A stretch of 36,687 bases of DNA from Acidobacteriota bacterium. GTDB taxonomy: Bacteria; Acidobacteriota; Terriglobia; Terriglobales; SCQP01. Each line of letters opens with the position of its first letter. Position 1 is the first letter of the stretch. The notes under the pieces are model-generated. The model did not search any database. It had not been told where the DNA came from and saw nothing but the letters and a program-made list of their open reading frames with translations. Both the position numbers and the translations under genes were made by a program. The DNA is taken from the NCBI GenBank assembly GCA_004299485.1, contig SCQP01000009.1, positions 1 to 36,687 of the forward strand. Direction: 5' to 3'. This document shows, piece after piece, positions 1-7,494 of this stretch.

Positions 1-1031
1 GGGCGTTGATCGGGCACCAAGCGCATGCTGATCTTGGCGCTGGCGTGAGCCGGAATCACTGTCTTCGAGCCCGGCCCGGTAAAGCCGCCCGGCATGCCAT
101 GCACCTCGAGCGTTGGCCGCGCCCAGGTGCGCTCAAGCACGGAATACTGCTGTTCACCCGTTAAAGCGGCCGAGCCCAATTCCTGCTCCCGATAGGCGTT
201 TTCGTCAAAGGGCAGTCGTTTCCAGGCCTCCAGCTCCGCCGCGTTCGGCGGCTGCACGTGGTCATAAAAACCCGGGATCAGGATCTTGCCCTCCACTGAT
301 TTCAGGCCCACGATAATGCGTGCCAGCGCTTCGAACGGGTTTGGCGCTACGCCTCCGTACATGCCGGAGTGCAAGTCCCGGCTTGGCCCCTGGACTTCGA
401 TTTCGGCATACACCATGCCCCGCAACCCAACATCAAGCGACGGCAGGCCAGGAGCAAAAAACGCGGTGTCGCTGACCACGGCGCAATCGCAGGCCAGCGC
501 ATCGTGATGCTGGCGAACATAGAGTTCCACGCCCTCGCCTCCGACTTCCTCCTCCCCCTCGAGCAGGAACTTGACGTTGACCGGCAAGCGGCCGCTCGTC
601 TGCATCCAAGCCTGTACGGCCTTGACTTGGGCAAAGACCTGTCCCTTGTCGTCGGACGCGCCACGGGCATAAAGATTGCCATCGCGCACGGTGGGTTCAA
701 AAGGAGGAGTGAGCCATTCGGAGAGCGGGTCAGGAGGCTGGACATCGTAATGACCGTAGAACAGCAGCGTGGGTGCTCCCGGAGCGTGCAGCCAATCGGC
801 GTAGAGCAAGGGCTCGCCTTGGGGGCGTTCCTTTGGCAGCAGTCGCTGGATGTTTTCCATACCCATGGCTCGCATCTGTTCCGCGAGGAAGGCATGGGCG
901 CGTTCCATGTCCGGGCGGTGGGCCGGCAACGTGCTGACGCTCGGGATCCGGAGCAGGTCCTTGAGTTCACTCAAAAAGCGGTCAGCATTTTGGTCGAGGT
1001 ACGCGGGCAGCTCCGCAGGGATGGAAACCAT
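1..1031 (-). CDS. M20-family dipeptidase/amidohydrolase, C-terminus beyond window
   Basis: Zinc-dependent peptidase of the M20 (ArgE/DapE/CPG2) type that should hydrolyse dipeptides or N-acyl amino acids in the cytoplasm. About 343 codons are present and the C-terminal end lies off the left edge. The protein starts MVSIPAELPAYLDQN. Visible family features are the metal-binding HYDVQPPDP stretch near residue 93, the bridging aspartate in GASDDKGQ, the catalytic glutamate pair in EGEEEVGGEG, a further ligand in SDTAFF, and the dimerisation-lid motif DLHSGMYGG. The ATG at 1031-1029 overlaps, on the other strand, the ATG of the PIG-L gene. No Shine-Dalgarno sequence precedes it, but an extended -10 element lies 8 bases upstream, so a leaderless message is possible. 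The substrate cannot be told from sequence. Confidence 0.9.
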   Translation of the reverse strand, partial: MVSIPAELPAYLDQNADRFLSELKDLLRIPSVSTLPAHRPDMERAHAFLAEQMRAMGMENIQRLLPKERPQGEPLLYADWLHAPGAPTLLFYGHYDVQPPDPLSEWLTPPFEPTVRDGNLYARGASDDKGQVFAQVKAVQAWMQTSGRLPVNVKFLLEGEEEVGGEGVELYVRQHHDALACDCAVVSDTAFFAPGLPSLDVGLRGMVYAEIEVQGPSRDLHSGMYGGVAPNPFEALARIIVGLKSVEGKILIPGFYDHVQPPNAAELEAWKRLPFDENAYREQELGSAALTGEQQYSVLERTWARPTLEVHGMPGGFTGPGSKTVIPAHASAKISMRLVPDQR

Positions 1032-1893
1032 GTTTCACGAGTATAGCAACCTGCTCGTGCTCGCTCCTCACGCCGATGATGAAGTCATTGGCGCCCTGGG
1101 AACGCTCTATGAATTCCGCGGCGCCATCACCATCGCCTTTTTGACCGACGGTGCGCCCGCGGCCCGCTGGCGTCCGCCGGGCCTCGACCGCAGCGAATAT
1201 CGCCGGATGCGCCGCGACGAGGCACGGCAGGTCTGGGTGGCACGGCCACCTCTTGTTGGAGCCGCCCTCCCTGTGGTCGGGCTGTGGCCGAGCGTCGCTC
1301 TCCGGCAACGGACGCCCGCTGGCGCTCAGAGCGTCTCCAAGTTGCCGCGGCAGGCTTGTTGGCCGCAAGCGTGCTTGCGCTTCGCACTTATTCCCGACCA
1401 GCAGCTCGCCTTGCGCCTTGAGGCGGCGGCCCACTGGCTGGATCAGATCGTGGCCGCGACGCGCCCCGATGCCGTGCTCACTCCCGCCTTTGAGGGCGGA
1501 CACCCCGATCACGATGCCGCCAATGTTCTCGCCAGCGTGCTGCGCGAAAAGGGACAGTTGCCGGTATGGGAGTATGCGTTGTATACGGCGCACGCAGGGG
1601 TGATCCGCCGGCAGGAGTTTCCCGGCGAACCGCAATGGACGATACGGCTGCCTGCGCGTGCGGCCGTCTCCAAGCGCGCTGCATTTGCGCTTTACCGTTC
1701 ACAGGCGCAGACCCTGGCAGATTTTTCGTGTGAACAGGAAGCTGTGCGTCCGCTGCCGCCACATGACTACCGCCGGCCTGCGCTCCCGGAACCCTCGGTC
1801 TACGAACTTTGGGGTTGGCCGTGGAGCGCGCAGGATGTCGCCCGGCAATTCAGCGATTTTCTCGCGCGCCGAGTTGCAGCATGCAGGTGCTGA
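1030..1893 (+). CDS. PIG-L/LmbE-family deacetylase
   Basis: Zinc-dependent N-deacetylase of the PIG-L/LmbE family (relatives: MshB, BshB, GlcNAc-PI deacetylase), expected to remove an acetyl group from an N-acetylglucosaminyl conjugate. The protein is 287 aa from ATG 1030; an in-frame ATG at 1021 is the alternative. The zinc/catalytic motif APHADDEVIG is at residues 12-21 (usually HPDDE), followed by TDG, and the C-terminal ligand motif GGHPDHDAAN is present. Between RRDEAR (near residue 65) and the conserved IPDQQL (near 118) there are about 50 residues where the family usually has about 20. This stretch does not look like family sequence, and its DNA carries two perfect palindromes. The gene overlaps the downstream glycosyltransferase by 13 bases, so the two probably act on the same glycan or thiol glycoside. 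Confidence 0.85.
   Translation: MFHEYSNLLVLAPHADDEVIGALGTLYEFRGAITIAFLTDGAPAARWRPPGLDRSEYRRMRRDEARQVWVARPPLVGAALPVVGLWPSVALRQRTPAGAQSVSKLPRQACWPQACLRFALIPDQQLALRLEAAAHWLDQIVAATRPDAVLTPAFEGGHPDHDAANVLASVLREKGQLPVWEYALYTAHAGVIRRQEFPGEPQWTIRLPARAAVSKRAAFALYRSQAQTLADFSCEQEAVRPLPPHDYRRPALPEPSVYELWGWPWSAQDVARQFSDFLARRVAACRC
1040..1048 (-). promoter_or_regulatory. Candidate extended -10 promoter for the M20 gene
   Basis: On the minus strand the sequence reads TGCTATACT, matching the extended -10 pattern TGnTATAAT at all but one base. It ends 8 bases before the ATG at 1031, so transcription would begin at or within a base or two of the start codon and the mRNA would be leaderless. No convincing -35 box lies 17 bases further upstream, as is common for extended -10 promoters. 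The element lies inside the first codons of the divergent PIG-L gene. Inference only. Confidence 0.4.
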
Positions 1894-2882
1894 TGCTGAC
1901 CTACCCTGGAACGCCCGTCGGCCCGGCCGCCTGCGGCGGGACGGAACAGATGGCGTTTCTGCTGCTGCGGGCCTGGTCCCAGCAACGCGAGTTCGCTGTG
2001 ACCTGGGTGGGCGCGGCGGGAAGCGTGCACTTTCCTAACGTCGAGTTCATCGCCTGGGAAAGCCTGCCCGGCGGGGTGCTGCCGCCCGCTGGCTGGGATC
2101 TGATTCACAACGAAGGCGCCTTCGCTGTGCGCACAGCGTTCGCGCCGACGCTTTTTACCCTGCACCTCGCGCGCTCGCTGTATCCGGCAGCACTGTTTGC
2201 CGAGCGGCCTGCAACCCTGCACTTTCAGTGCGTCAGCCGTGGCCAGTGGCAGCTTTACGGTGAGGCCGTCTGTTGCGGCTACATTGCCAACGGCATCGAC
2301 TTGCAGCAGTTCCCTGTCCGCCATCGCGCTGCGGCAAACGATGCGCCGCTGTTGTACCTCGGCCGGATCTGCCCGGAGAAGGCGCCCCACCTGGCCATTG
2401 CCGCGGCGCGGCAGGCGAAGCGCCGCCTGTGGCTCGTAGGGGCGGTCGCGCCGTTTCCGGCTCATCAGGAATATTTCCGGCGCCAAATCGCGCCACAGCT
2501 CGGCAGCGACATCTGCTGGATCCGTCCGCCGGATCTCGACAGCAAGCGCACGCTGTTCCAGGAGGCTGCCGCAGTCCTGATTCCCTCGCGCATTGCCGAA
2601 ACCAGCTCGATTGTCGCCATGGAAGCCGCCGCGTCAGGCGTTCCGGTGCTCGCCACCCGCGCCGGCGCTCTGCCCGAAATTGTCGCCGATGGTGAGACAG
2701 GCTTTCTCGGCAGCCCCGACGACTTCCCCGGCTTTCTTGACCGTCTTGCCCAAATCGACCCGCATGCCTGTCGTGATCGTGCCGAGCGCCTCTTTTCCTC
2801 GGCCCGCATGATCGCCTCCTACGCCGCGCTGTACCGCCGGCTCGCATCCCATCCCCATGCCGCCCGGTCCTGTAACCTGTAA
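1881..2882 (+). CDS. GT4-family glycosyltransferase (GT-B fold)
   Basis: Retaining GT4 glycosyltransferase that transfers a sugar from a nucleotide donor; 333 aa, cytoplasmic or membrane-associated. The N-terminal acceptor half has a PAACGGTEQMA loop near residues 16-26, like the glycine-rich loop of GT4 enzymes. The C-terminal donor half has LLYLGRICPEKAPHLAI and the family EX7E-type motif in ETSSIVAMEAAASGVPV, followed by GALPEIVADGETGFL. The ATG at 1881 lies inside the end of the PIG-L gene in another frame (13-base overlap), indicating coupled translation. A GT4 enzyme next to a PIG-L deacetylase is the arrangement of MshA/MshB and BshA/BshB, but this N-terminus does not resemble BshA and the protein is short for it, so I do not assign that role. 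The TAA stop is supplied by the second unit of a heptad repeat. Confidence 0.88.
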   Translation: MQVLMLTYPGTPVGPAACGGTEQMAFLLLRAWSQQREFAVTWVGAAGSVHFPNVEFIAWESLPGGVLPPAGWDLIHNEGAFAVRTAFAPTLFTLHLARSLYPAALFAERPATLHFQCVSRGQWQLYGEAVCCGYIANGIDLQQFPVRHRAAANDAPLLYLGRICPEKAPHLAIAAARQAKRRLWLVGAVAPFPAHQEYFRRQIAPQLGSDICWIRPPDLDSKRTLFQEAAAVLIPSRIAETSSIVAMEAAASGVPVLATRAGALPEIVADGETGFLGSPDDFPGFLDRLAQIDPHACRDRAERLFSSARMIASYAALYRRLASHPHAARSCNL

Positions 2883-2891
2883 CCTGTGACC
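2869..2891 (+). repeat. Three tandem CCTGTRA heptads at a gene junction
   Basis: CCTGTAA occurs twice and CCTGTGA once, head to tail, followed by CC. Unit 2 provides the TAA stop of the glycosyltransferase (2880-2882) and unit 3 provides the GTG used as start of the TrmJ-like gene (2886). The 7-base period and CTG core match the arrays at 13054, 17201, 23225 and, more weakly, 8783. Confidence 0.7.
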
Positions 2892-3596
2892 TCTGCGGCT
2901 GGCGTTCGAGTGGTTCTAGTGCGGGTGCGCAACCCGCTCAATATCGGAGCGGCAGCACGGGCCATGGCCAATTTCGGTTTTGAGGAGTTGGTTCTGGTCG
3001 AACCGTACGACAAAGCCTGGAAAACGGTTCGTTCGGCGCGAGCGGGCGAGACCGTCCTGGATCGCGCGCGCAGCGTGGAACGGATGGCCGATGCCCTTGA
3101 CGGATGCGAGCTGATCGTCGGTACCACCGATGGCAGTAAACGCGTGCCGGAGCTGCCGCTGGAAGACTGGCGCGCAGTCGGTGCTTCCCTGCCCTCCGCG
3201 CAAACGGCTCTGGTCTTCGGCAACGAAAAGTCCGGCCTCAGCGTGGACGAGATCAGCTTTTGCCATCGCCTCGTCCGCATTCCCACGACTCCCGGCGCGC
3301 CCTCGATGAATCTGGGCCAGGCGGTCGCCGTCTGTCTCTACGAGCTGGCGCGCAGCGCGCGCCCGCTGCCGCGTTCGCCCACTCCGCCGGCGGCGATCGA
3401 CGCCAGCGCACGCGAGCGGATGCTCGATGCCTGGTACCCCCTGCTGGAACGACTCGGTGCGGTGAAGCCAGGCCATGACGCCAGCCAGCGGCGCATCCTG
3501 CGCGAAATGCTGACCCGTTGGCGCTGCCGCCGCTCCGACGAGCGCCGACTGCTCGGCCTCGCCCGCCAAATCCGCAACAAGTTCGAAAAAAGCTAA
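2886..3596 (+). CDS. trmJ: SpoU/TrmH-type RNA 2'-O-methyltransferase, TrmJ-like
   Basis: SPOUT-class methyltransferase predicted to use S-adenosylmethionine to methylate a ribose 2'-OH of tRNA (TrmJ acts at position 32) or rRNA. The protein is 236 aa. The N-terminal motif VRVRNPLNIGAAARAMANFG (motif 1) is at about residues 10-29. The trefoil-knot motifs LVFGNEKSGLS (motif 2) and IPTTPGAPSMNLGQAVAVCLYE (motif 3, with the SMNLGQA cofactor loop) follow. The C-terminal roughly 80 residues form the helical extension typical of TrmJ. The start is GTG at 2886, inside a heptad repeat; a GTG a few codons downstream, just before the first conserved motif, is possible. The ECF sigma gene follows after 3 bases, so the two may be co-transcribed. 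Confidence 0.88.
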   Translation: MTSAAGVRVVLVRVRNPLNIGAAARAMANFGFEELVLVEPYDKAWKTVRSARAGETVLDRARSVERMADALDGCELIVGTTDGSKRVPELPLEDWRAVGASLPSAQTALVFGNEKSGLSVDEISFCHRLVRIPTTPGAPSMNLGQAVAVCLYELARSARPLPRSPTPPAAIDASARERMLDAWYPLLERLGAVKPGHDASQRRILREMLTRWRCRRSDERRLLGLARQIRNKFEKS

Positions 3597-3599
3597 CTT

Positions 3600-4205
3600 A
3601 TGCCCCCCGCTCGCGTCGATGGCAGTTGGATGACGAACGTGGCGGCGGAGCCGACTGCTAACGATGTCGCCGCAACCGCACCCGCGGTGTGGGACGAGGA
3701 GGGCTTTCGTGCCGTGGTGGAAACGCATAGCAGCCGCTTGTTCTCCCTCGCATACCGCATGATGGGCAACGCACAGGACGCGGAGGATTTAGTACAGGAG
3801 AGCTTCCTGCGGGCTTATCGCAGCCGTCGTGGCTTCGATGGCCGGGCCAGCGTCACCACCTGGCTCTGCCGCATTTGCACCAACGCCGCGCTCGATCAGC
3901 TTCGCCGCCGCCGGACGCGACCGCAGCCCGCTGCCGATCCCGAGGAAGGTGCGTCCTGGGCCGAGAGCCTGACCGCGCCCGGCGCCTCGCCCGAGCGCCT
4001 GATGTTCAGCCGTGAACTCAGGACACGCGTGCATGCCGCCATGGCCGCACTGAGCCCGAAAGAGCGCGCCGCCTTCGTTCTGCGCCATTACGAAGGCTTG
4101 TCTATTGAAGAAATAGGCACCGCGCTAGGGCTGCGAACCGCAGCCACCAAGAACACGATCTTTCGCGGCGTGCGCAAGCTGCGCGCCCTGCTGGAGGGCC
4201 TATGA
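3600..4205 (+). CDS. ECF-type RNA polymerase sigma factor
   Basis: Sigma-70 family, extracytoplasmic-function group; 201 aa. Region 2 spans about residues 37-105, with the core-binding and -10 recognition signature NAQDAEDLVQESFLRAYR. A charged linker rich in Arg and Pro follows. Region 4 spans about 140-195, with the helix-turn-helix SIEEIGTALGLRTAATKNTIFRG that contacts the -35 element. The start ATG at 3600 gives about 30 residues before region 2; the ATG at 3630 is an alternative. The stop overlaps the ATG of the anti-sigma gene (ATGA), the first of three such overlaps in a four-gene chain, so the sigma factor, its inhibitor and two HEAT proteins should be made together. I see no dedicated promoter; TrmJ lies 3 bases upstream. 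Confidence 0.93.
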   Translation: MPPARVDGSWMTNVAAEPTANDVAATAPAVWDEEGFRAVVETHSSRLFSLAYRMMGNAQDAEDLVQESFLRAYRSRRGFDGRASVTTWLCRICTNAALDQLRRRRTRPQPAADPEEGASWAESLTAPGASPERLMFSRELRTRVHAAMAALSPKERAAFVLRHYEGLSIEEIGTALGLRTAATKNTIFRGVRKLRALLEGL

Positions 4206-4900
4206 AGCACATCGAGGAAAACGATCTTCTGGAGTTGGCAATGTCGCACGAAGCCGTGCAAGGTCACGCGGCCGAATGCCAAAAGTGCCAGGCGAAGCTG
4301 AGGCAGTGGCGGCACGTGCTGCACCTGGCCGGTGCTTATGTGCCCACCGCGGCGCCCGACCCCGCAGCCGTATGGCAACGGCTCGCGCCCCAACTTGCCG
4401 GTCGCCCGCCAAAAGCGCCAGTAGCCTGGCGGCCATGGGCCATCGCACTGGCCGCCTGCATCGCGCTCGCTGCATTTCTGCTTTTGCGTCCGCGACCGGC
4501 GGCCACCCCGGCGCCCTTCGCCACGGCAAAGGCGCCCTCGCCGGTATTGCGCTATGCCGTCGCCGAGCATCTCGACCGCACGCAGGCTTTGCTGGTCGAG
4601 TTGGCCCATGCCAACGAGCTGTCGAATGGGCCGGTAAACCTATCGTTGGAGAAATCCAGCGCCCGCAGGCTCCTGGGCGCCAACCGCCTCTACCACCAGA
4701 GCGCCGCGTTGCAGCACGATGCCGTGCTGGCGAACGTGCTGGGCTCGCTCGAGCCGCCCCTGCTCGAAATTGCCCACAGCCCCAGCCAGGTGCCTACCAC
4801 CGCCTGGCGGCGCATGCAGCGCCGCATTGCCGCCAGCGGGGTGTTATTCAAAGTGCGCGTGCTCGATCAAACCTTGCACGCAGAAAACGGAGCTTTATGA
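4202..4900 (+). CDS. Membrane anti-sigma factor with zinc-finger-like N-terminus
   Basis: Probable anti-sigma factor for the sigma encoded just upstream; 232 aa. The short cytoplasmic N-terminus carries GHAAECQKC, an H-x3-C-x2-C motif at residues 22-29 typical of ZAS-type anti-sigma domains. One membrane segment lies at about 78-97, followed by an Ala/Pro-rich linker. The extracytoplasmic domain (about 100-232) is not one I recognise; it is predicted helical and has no cysteine. The ATG at 4202 overlaps the sigma stop and the TGA at 4898 overlaps the next ATG. The sequestration role is inferred from motif and gene order. Confidence 0.8.
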   Translation: MKHIEENDLLELAMSHEAVQGHAAECQKCQAKLRQWRHVLHLAGAYVPTAAPDPAAVWQRLAPQLAGRPPKAPVAWRPWAIALAACIALAAFLLLRPRPAATPAPFATAKAPSPVLRYAVAEHLDRTQALLVELAHANELSNGPVNLSLEKSSARRLLGANRLYHQSAALQHDAVLANVLGSLEPPLLEIAHSPSQVPTTAWRRMQRRIAASGVLFKVRVLDQTLHAENGAL

Positions 4901-6036
4901 AGATCACCCGCAGTCTTCCCTACGCGCTCGTCAGCCTTGGGCTGGCAGCCTCACTCAGCGCCCAAACCAGCAGTGCATCGCCCAAGGAGCAACAGAAACA
5001 GGCAACACAGCAATACCAGCGCGGCCTGGACGCCATCAATGCCGCGCAATGGGCCAAAGCGGAAGTAGCCATGGCGCAGGCACAAACCGTGCTGGCGAAG
5101 CTCCAGAGCAAAGACGCGAGCGGAGCGCTCTACTGGGAGGCATACGCTGCCGCCAAGCAGGGGGAGCGGGCCAAGGCAATGGCGGCTCTTGCCAGACTCC
5201 AGCAGGACTACGACCACAGCGACTGGCAACAAGACGCGGCCGCGCTCCGGATGCAACTCGACCTGCAGAGGGGTGTGCTCGCACCACCGCTGGCGCCTGT
5301 ATCTCCGCTGCCAGCCCTGGCTCCCGCGCCGCCAGGATGGCACGACTCCTTCACGCTTGCGCCGGGGAGACGCGCTACCAACGACGCCGATGAGCTCAAG
5401 CTGCTCGCGCTCAACGGTCTGATGAACACTGAACCTTCCAAGGCGCTGCCGCTGCTGGAAAAGGTAATCAACGGCAACTCCGACGCAACCGTAAAGGATC
5501 GTGCCTTATTTGTGCTGGCGCAGAGCAATTCACCATCCGCCATCGCAACGCTCACCCATATCGCCCAATCCAATTCCGACACCAGCGTCCGCGAGCATGC
5601 GGTGCGCTATCTGGGGATGATGGGCGGGCAAAAGGGAGCAGCCGCCCTGGCGCAGATCTACGCGACCACAAATTCGATTGCGGTCAAACGTAGCATCCTG
5701 CGGTCTTATATGGTCGGCGGCGATACCACGCAATTGATTGCTGCCGCTAAAGCGGAACAGAACCAAAAATTACGGAGCGAGGCCATTCGCGAGCTCGGCC
5801 TTAGCGGTTCTCCGCAGGCCCTGGCCGCGCTGACCGGACTCTATCAAGGCGCCCGGGACCGCAACGCCAGTGACGCCGTCATTCAGGCGCTGTTCCTGCA
5901 CAGTAGCGCGCAAGCGCTTGTGACGCTCGCACGCAAGGAGACCGATCCACGGCTCAAGGAAGACATCGTGCAAAAGCTTTCGCTGATGCACGATCCCATC
6001 GCTACCGCCTATCTCGAGGAGCTGCTCAAGCAATGA
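4897..6036 (+). CDS. Secreted TPR/HEAT-repeat protein of a sigma/anti-sigma operon
   Basis: A 379-aa exported protein of unknown role. A signal peptide (residues 1-23, cleavage near SLSAQ-TS) is followed by a TPR-like helical stretch (about 30-115: QQYQRGLDAINAAQWAKAE and similar) and a Pro/Ala linker (about 128-150). From about 165 to the end there are five to six HEAT-type repeats, recognisable by the recurring pattern seen in DATVKDRALFVLAQSNSPSA and TSVREHAVRYLGMMGG. The ATG at 4897 overlaps the anti-sigma stop, and its own stop overlaps the next gene. Position in the operon suggests a periplasmic scaffold or sensor feeding the anti-sigma factor, or an output of the sigma factor. That is inference; no catalytic motif is visible. 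Confidence 0.85.
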   Translation: MKITRSLPYALVSLGLAASLSAQTSSASPKEQQKQATQQYQRGLDAINAAQWAKAEVAMAQAQTVLAKLQSKDASGALYWEAYAAAKQGERAKAMAALARLQQDYDHSDWQQDAAALRMQLDLQRGVLAPPLAPVSPLPALAPAPPGWHDSFTLAPGRRATNDADELKLLALNGLMNTEPSKALPLLEKVINGNSDATVKDRALFVLAQSNSPSAIATLTHIAQSNSDTSVREHAVRYLGMMGGQKGAAALAQIYATTNSIAVKRSILRSYMVGGDTTQLIAAAKAEQNQKLRSEAIRELGLSGSPQALAALTGLYQGARDRNASDAVIQALFLHSSAQALVTLARKETDPRLKEDIVQKLSLMHDPIATAYLEELLKQ

Positions 6037-6767
6037 ATCGTCTCGGACTCGTACTGGTAGCTGCCGCCCTTTCCACAGTGACCCTGGCGCAGACGCCAGG
6101 CACCATGCAAGCGCAATTGCACCGTGCTGAGCAATCGCCAACGCCGTTGTGGTGGGGCTATCGCGTGACCGGCATAGGAGCATGGAACTGCGGCACCGTC
6201 TACCTCGGCGGACGCGACCGTACGCCCCAGTCGGGTCCGGTCCGCATCTTGTTGCATATCGAAAACCATCAGGTCACGCGCGTTCGCGCCATTGGAGGCG
6301 AGTGCAGGATTGATGCCGGCGGTGAGCCGCTGCAATGGGCCGCTGGCGGCGATGCCGCGCAAAGCATGCAATTGCTGGCCAGCCTCGCCCAGCGTCCGGT
6401 TCCCGGCGCCATGGCTGCCCTGGCCGACAGTGGCGGCACGGCCGCCGTTCCGGAAATGATCCGGCTCGCCAAGCTCAACCCCTCGGCGCATGTCCGCGAA
6501 CAGGCGATTTTCTGGCTCAGCCAGAGGGCGGGCCAAAAGGCGGCCGCCGCCCTCAGCAGCGCTGTCGCCAACGATCCAGATACGCGCGTCAAAGAGCGGG
6601 CCGTGTTCGGTATCAGCCAACTTCCCGATGGCCAGGGCGTACCCCTATTGATTCAGTTGGTCAAGACCAACTCAAATCCTGCCGTGCGCAAGCGGGCAAT
6701 GTTCTGGCTGGGGCAATCCAAAGATCCGCGCGCGTTGGCGTTCATTGAGCAGATCCTGCGGCGCTAA
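6033..6767 (+). CDS. Secreted HEAT-repeat protein, second of an adjacent pair
   Basis: A 244-aa exported protein with signal peptide MNRLGLVLVAAALSTVTLA and predicted cleavage before QTPG. Residues about 30-95 form a small beta-rich domain (WWGYRVTGIGAWNCGTVYLGG) with two cysteines (NCG and GEC), which could form a disulfide after export. Three to four HEAT repeats follow, with near-identical units such as AHVREQAIFWLSQ and TRVKERAVFGISQ and a last unit VRKRAMFWLGQ. It overlaps the preceding HEAT protein by 4 bases and shares its repeat style, so the pair is probably an old duplication. It ends 1 base before the stop of the convergent anti-sigma gene. Function unknown; a protein-binding scaffold is likely. 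Confidence 0.83.
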   Translation: MNRLGLVLVAAALSTVTLAQTPGTMQAQLHRAEQSPTPLWWGYRVTGIGAWNCGTVYLGGRDRTPQSGPVRILLHIENHQVTRVRAIGGECRIDAGGEPLQWAAGGDAAQSMQLLASLAQRPVPGAMAALADSGGTAAVPEMIRLAKLNPSAHVREQAIFWLSQRAGQKAAAALSSAVANDPDTRVKERAVFGISQLPDGQGVPLLIQLVKTNSNPAVRKRAMFWLGQSKDPRALAFIEQILRR

Positions 6768-6768
6768 T

Positions 6769-7494
6769 CTAGCGGGTCGGGGCGAACGTTGTGGTGCCGG
6801 GCGGCGTGAGCGCCACTTGTTCCACGTCCAGCACCGGCGCCTGATCGCTGCCGCTGCGCTTGCCGCGCACCGTGACCCAGAGATGATCGGGCCGGTGCGC
6901 CGCCCGTACCTCGGCGAGCACACGCTTGCGGCCACGTGCGTCGAAGCGGAGGAAATGACCCTGGGCGTCGACTACGCCGATGCCAATAGCCACCTGCTGC
7001 CCGCATTTCAGAACGCAAGCCGCGGGATGTTCTGCCAGCTTGGCGCCGTAGTCGGCGAGACAATGGGTGTCGATCAGCCAGCCGGAGGTGGTGACGGCGC
7101 CGGCGCGGCTGCGGAAGATGCCGATCGCGGCCAGGATAACCACCGCCGCTACGGCCCACGATGCCCAGTGCCATCTCCGCTGCGGCGCCCGCAGCACTAC
7201 CGGCGCCTTGGCATCACCGGCATGCACTTGCGCGGGCCGCAATTCTGCCGGCGCCAGAGGTTCGTCGAGACCCGTCGCGAGGGCGGCGTGCAACCGCTCG
7301 TGCACGCCCTCCGGCATGGTGAACAGCGTCTCCGCGCCAAGCAAATGCACAGTCGTTTGCAGACTGGCGAAGAAAGCAGCGCAGCGCGCGCAGATTTGCG
7401 CGTGGGCGCTGGCTTCGGCGGCAAGCGCCGCGTCCAGCTCGCCGTCGAGGAAGTCGGAACTATGGTCCACAAAGTCCTGGCAGGTCATGGTCAT
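6769..7494 (-). CDS. Anti-sigma factor with Cys-rich extracytoplasmic domain
   Basis: Predicted 241-aa membrane anti-sigma factor for the ECF sigma encoded upstream on the same strand. The N-terminus has the ZAS-type motif HAQICARC (H31, C35, C38) within a helical domain containing DFLDGELDAAL. A membrane helix lies at about 110-127. The extracytoplasmic part begins SGWLIDTHCLADYG and holds C145, H156, C160 and C164, with the pattern Cx14Cx3C, followed by a beta-rich OB-like tail (VWVTVRGKR type). I recognise this Cys-containing domain only loosely, as one found in free-standing acidobacterial exported proteins. Its fusion to a ZAS domain suggests metal or thiol redox input. The start ATG at 7494 overlaps the sigma stop at 7491-7493. 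Confidence 0.78.
   Translation of the reverse strand: MTMTCQDFVDHSSDFLDGELDAALAAEASAHAQICARCAAFFASLQTTVHLLGAETLFTMPEGVHERLHAALATGLDEPLAPAELRPAQVHAGDAKAPVVLRAPQRRWHWASWAVAAVVILAAIGIFRSRAGAVTTSGWLIDTHCLADYGAKLAEHPAACVLKCGQQVAIGIGVVDAQGHFLRFDARGRKRVLAEVRAAHRPDHLWVTVRGKRSGSDQAPVLDVEQVALTPPGTTTFAPTR

Noticed and set aside
369-1046. Plus-strand frames opposite the M20 peptidase
   Set aside because: The minus-strand frame has the metal ligands and lid motif of M20; the plus-strand frames are shadows.
1881-2882. Assignment of the glycosyltransferase as BshA
   Set aside because: The N-terminal half does not match BshA and the protein is about 50 residues short; only GT4 is supported.
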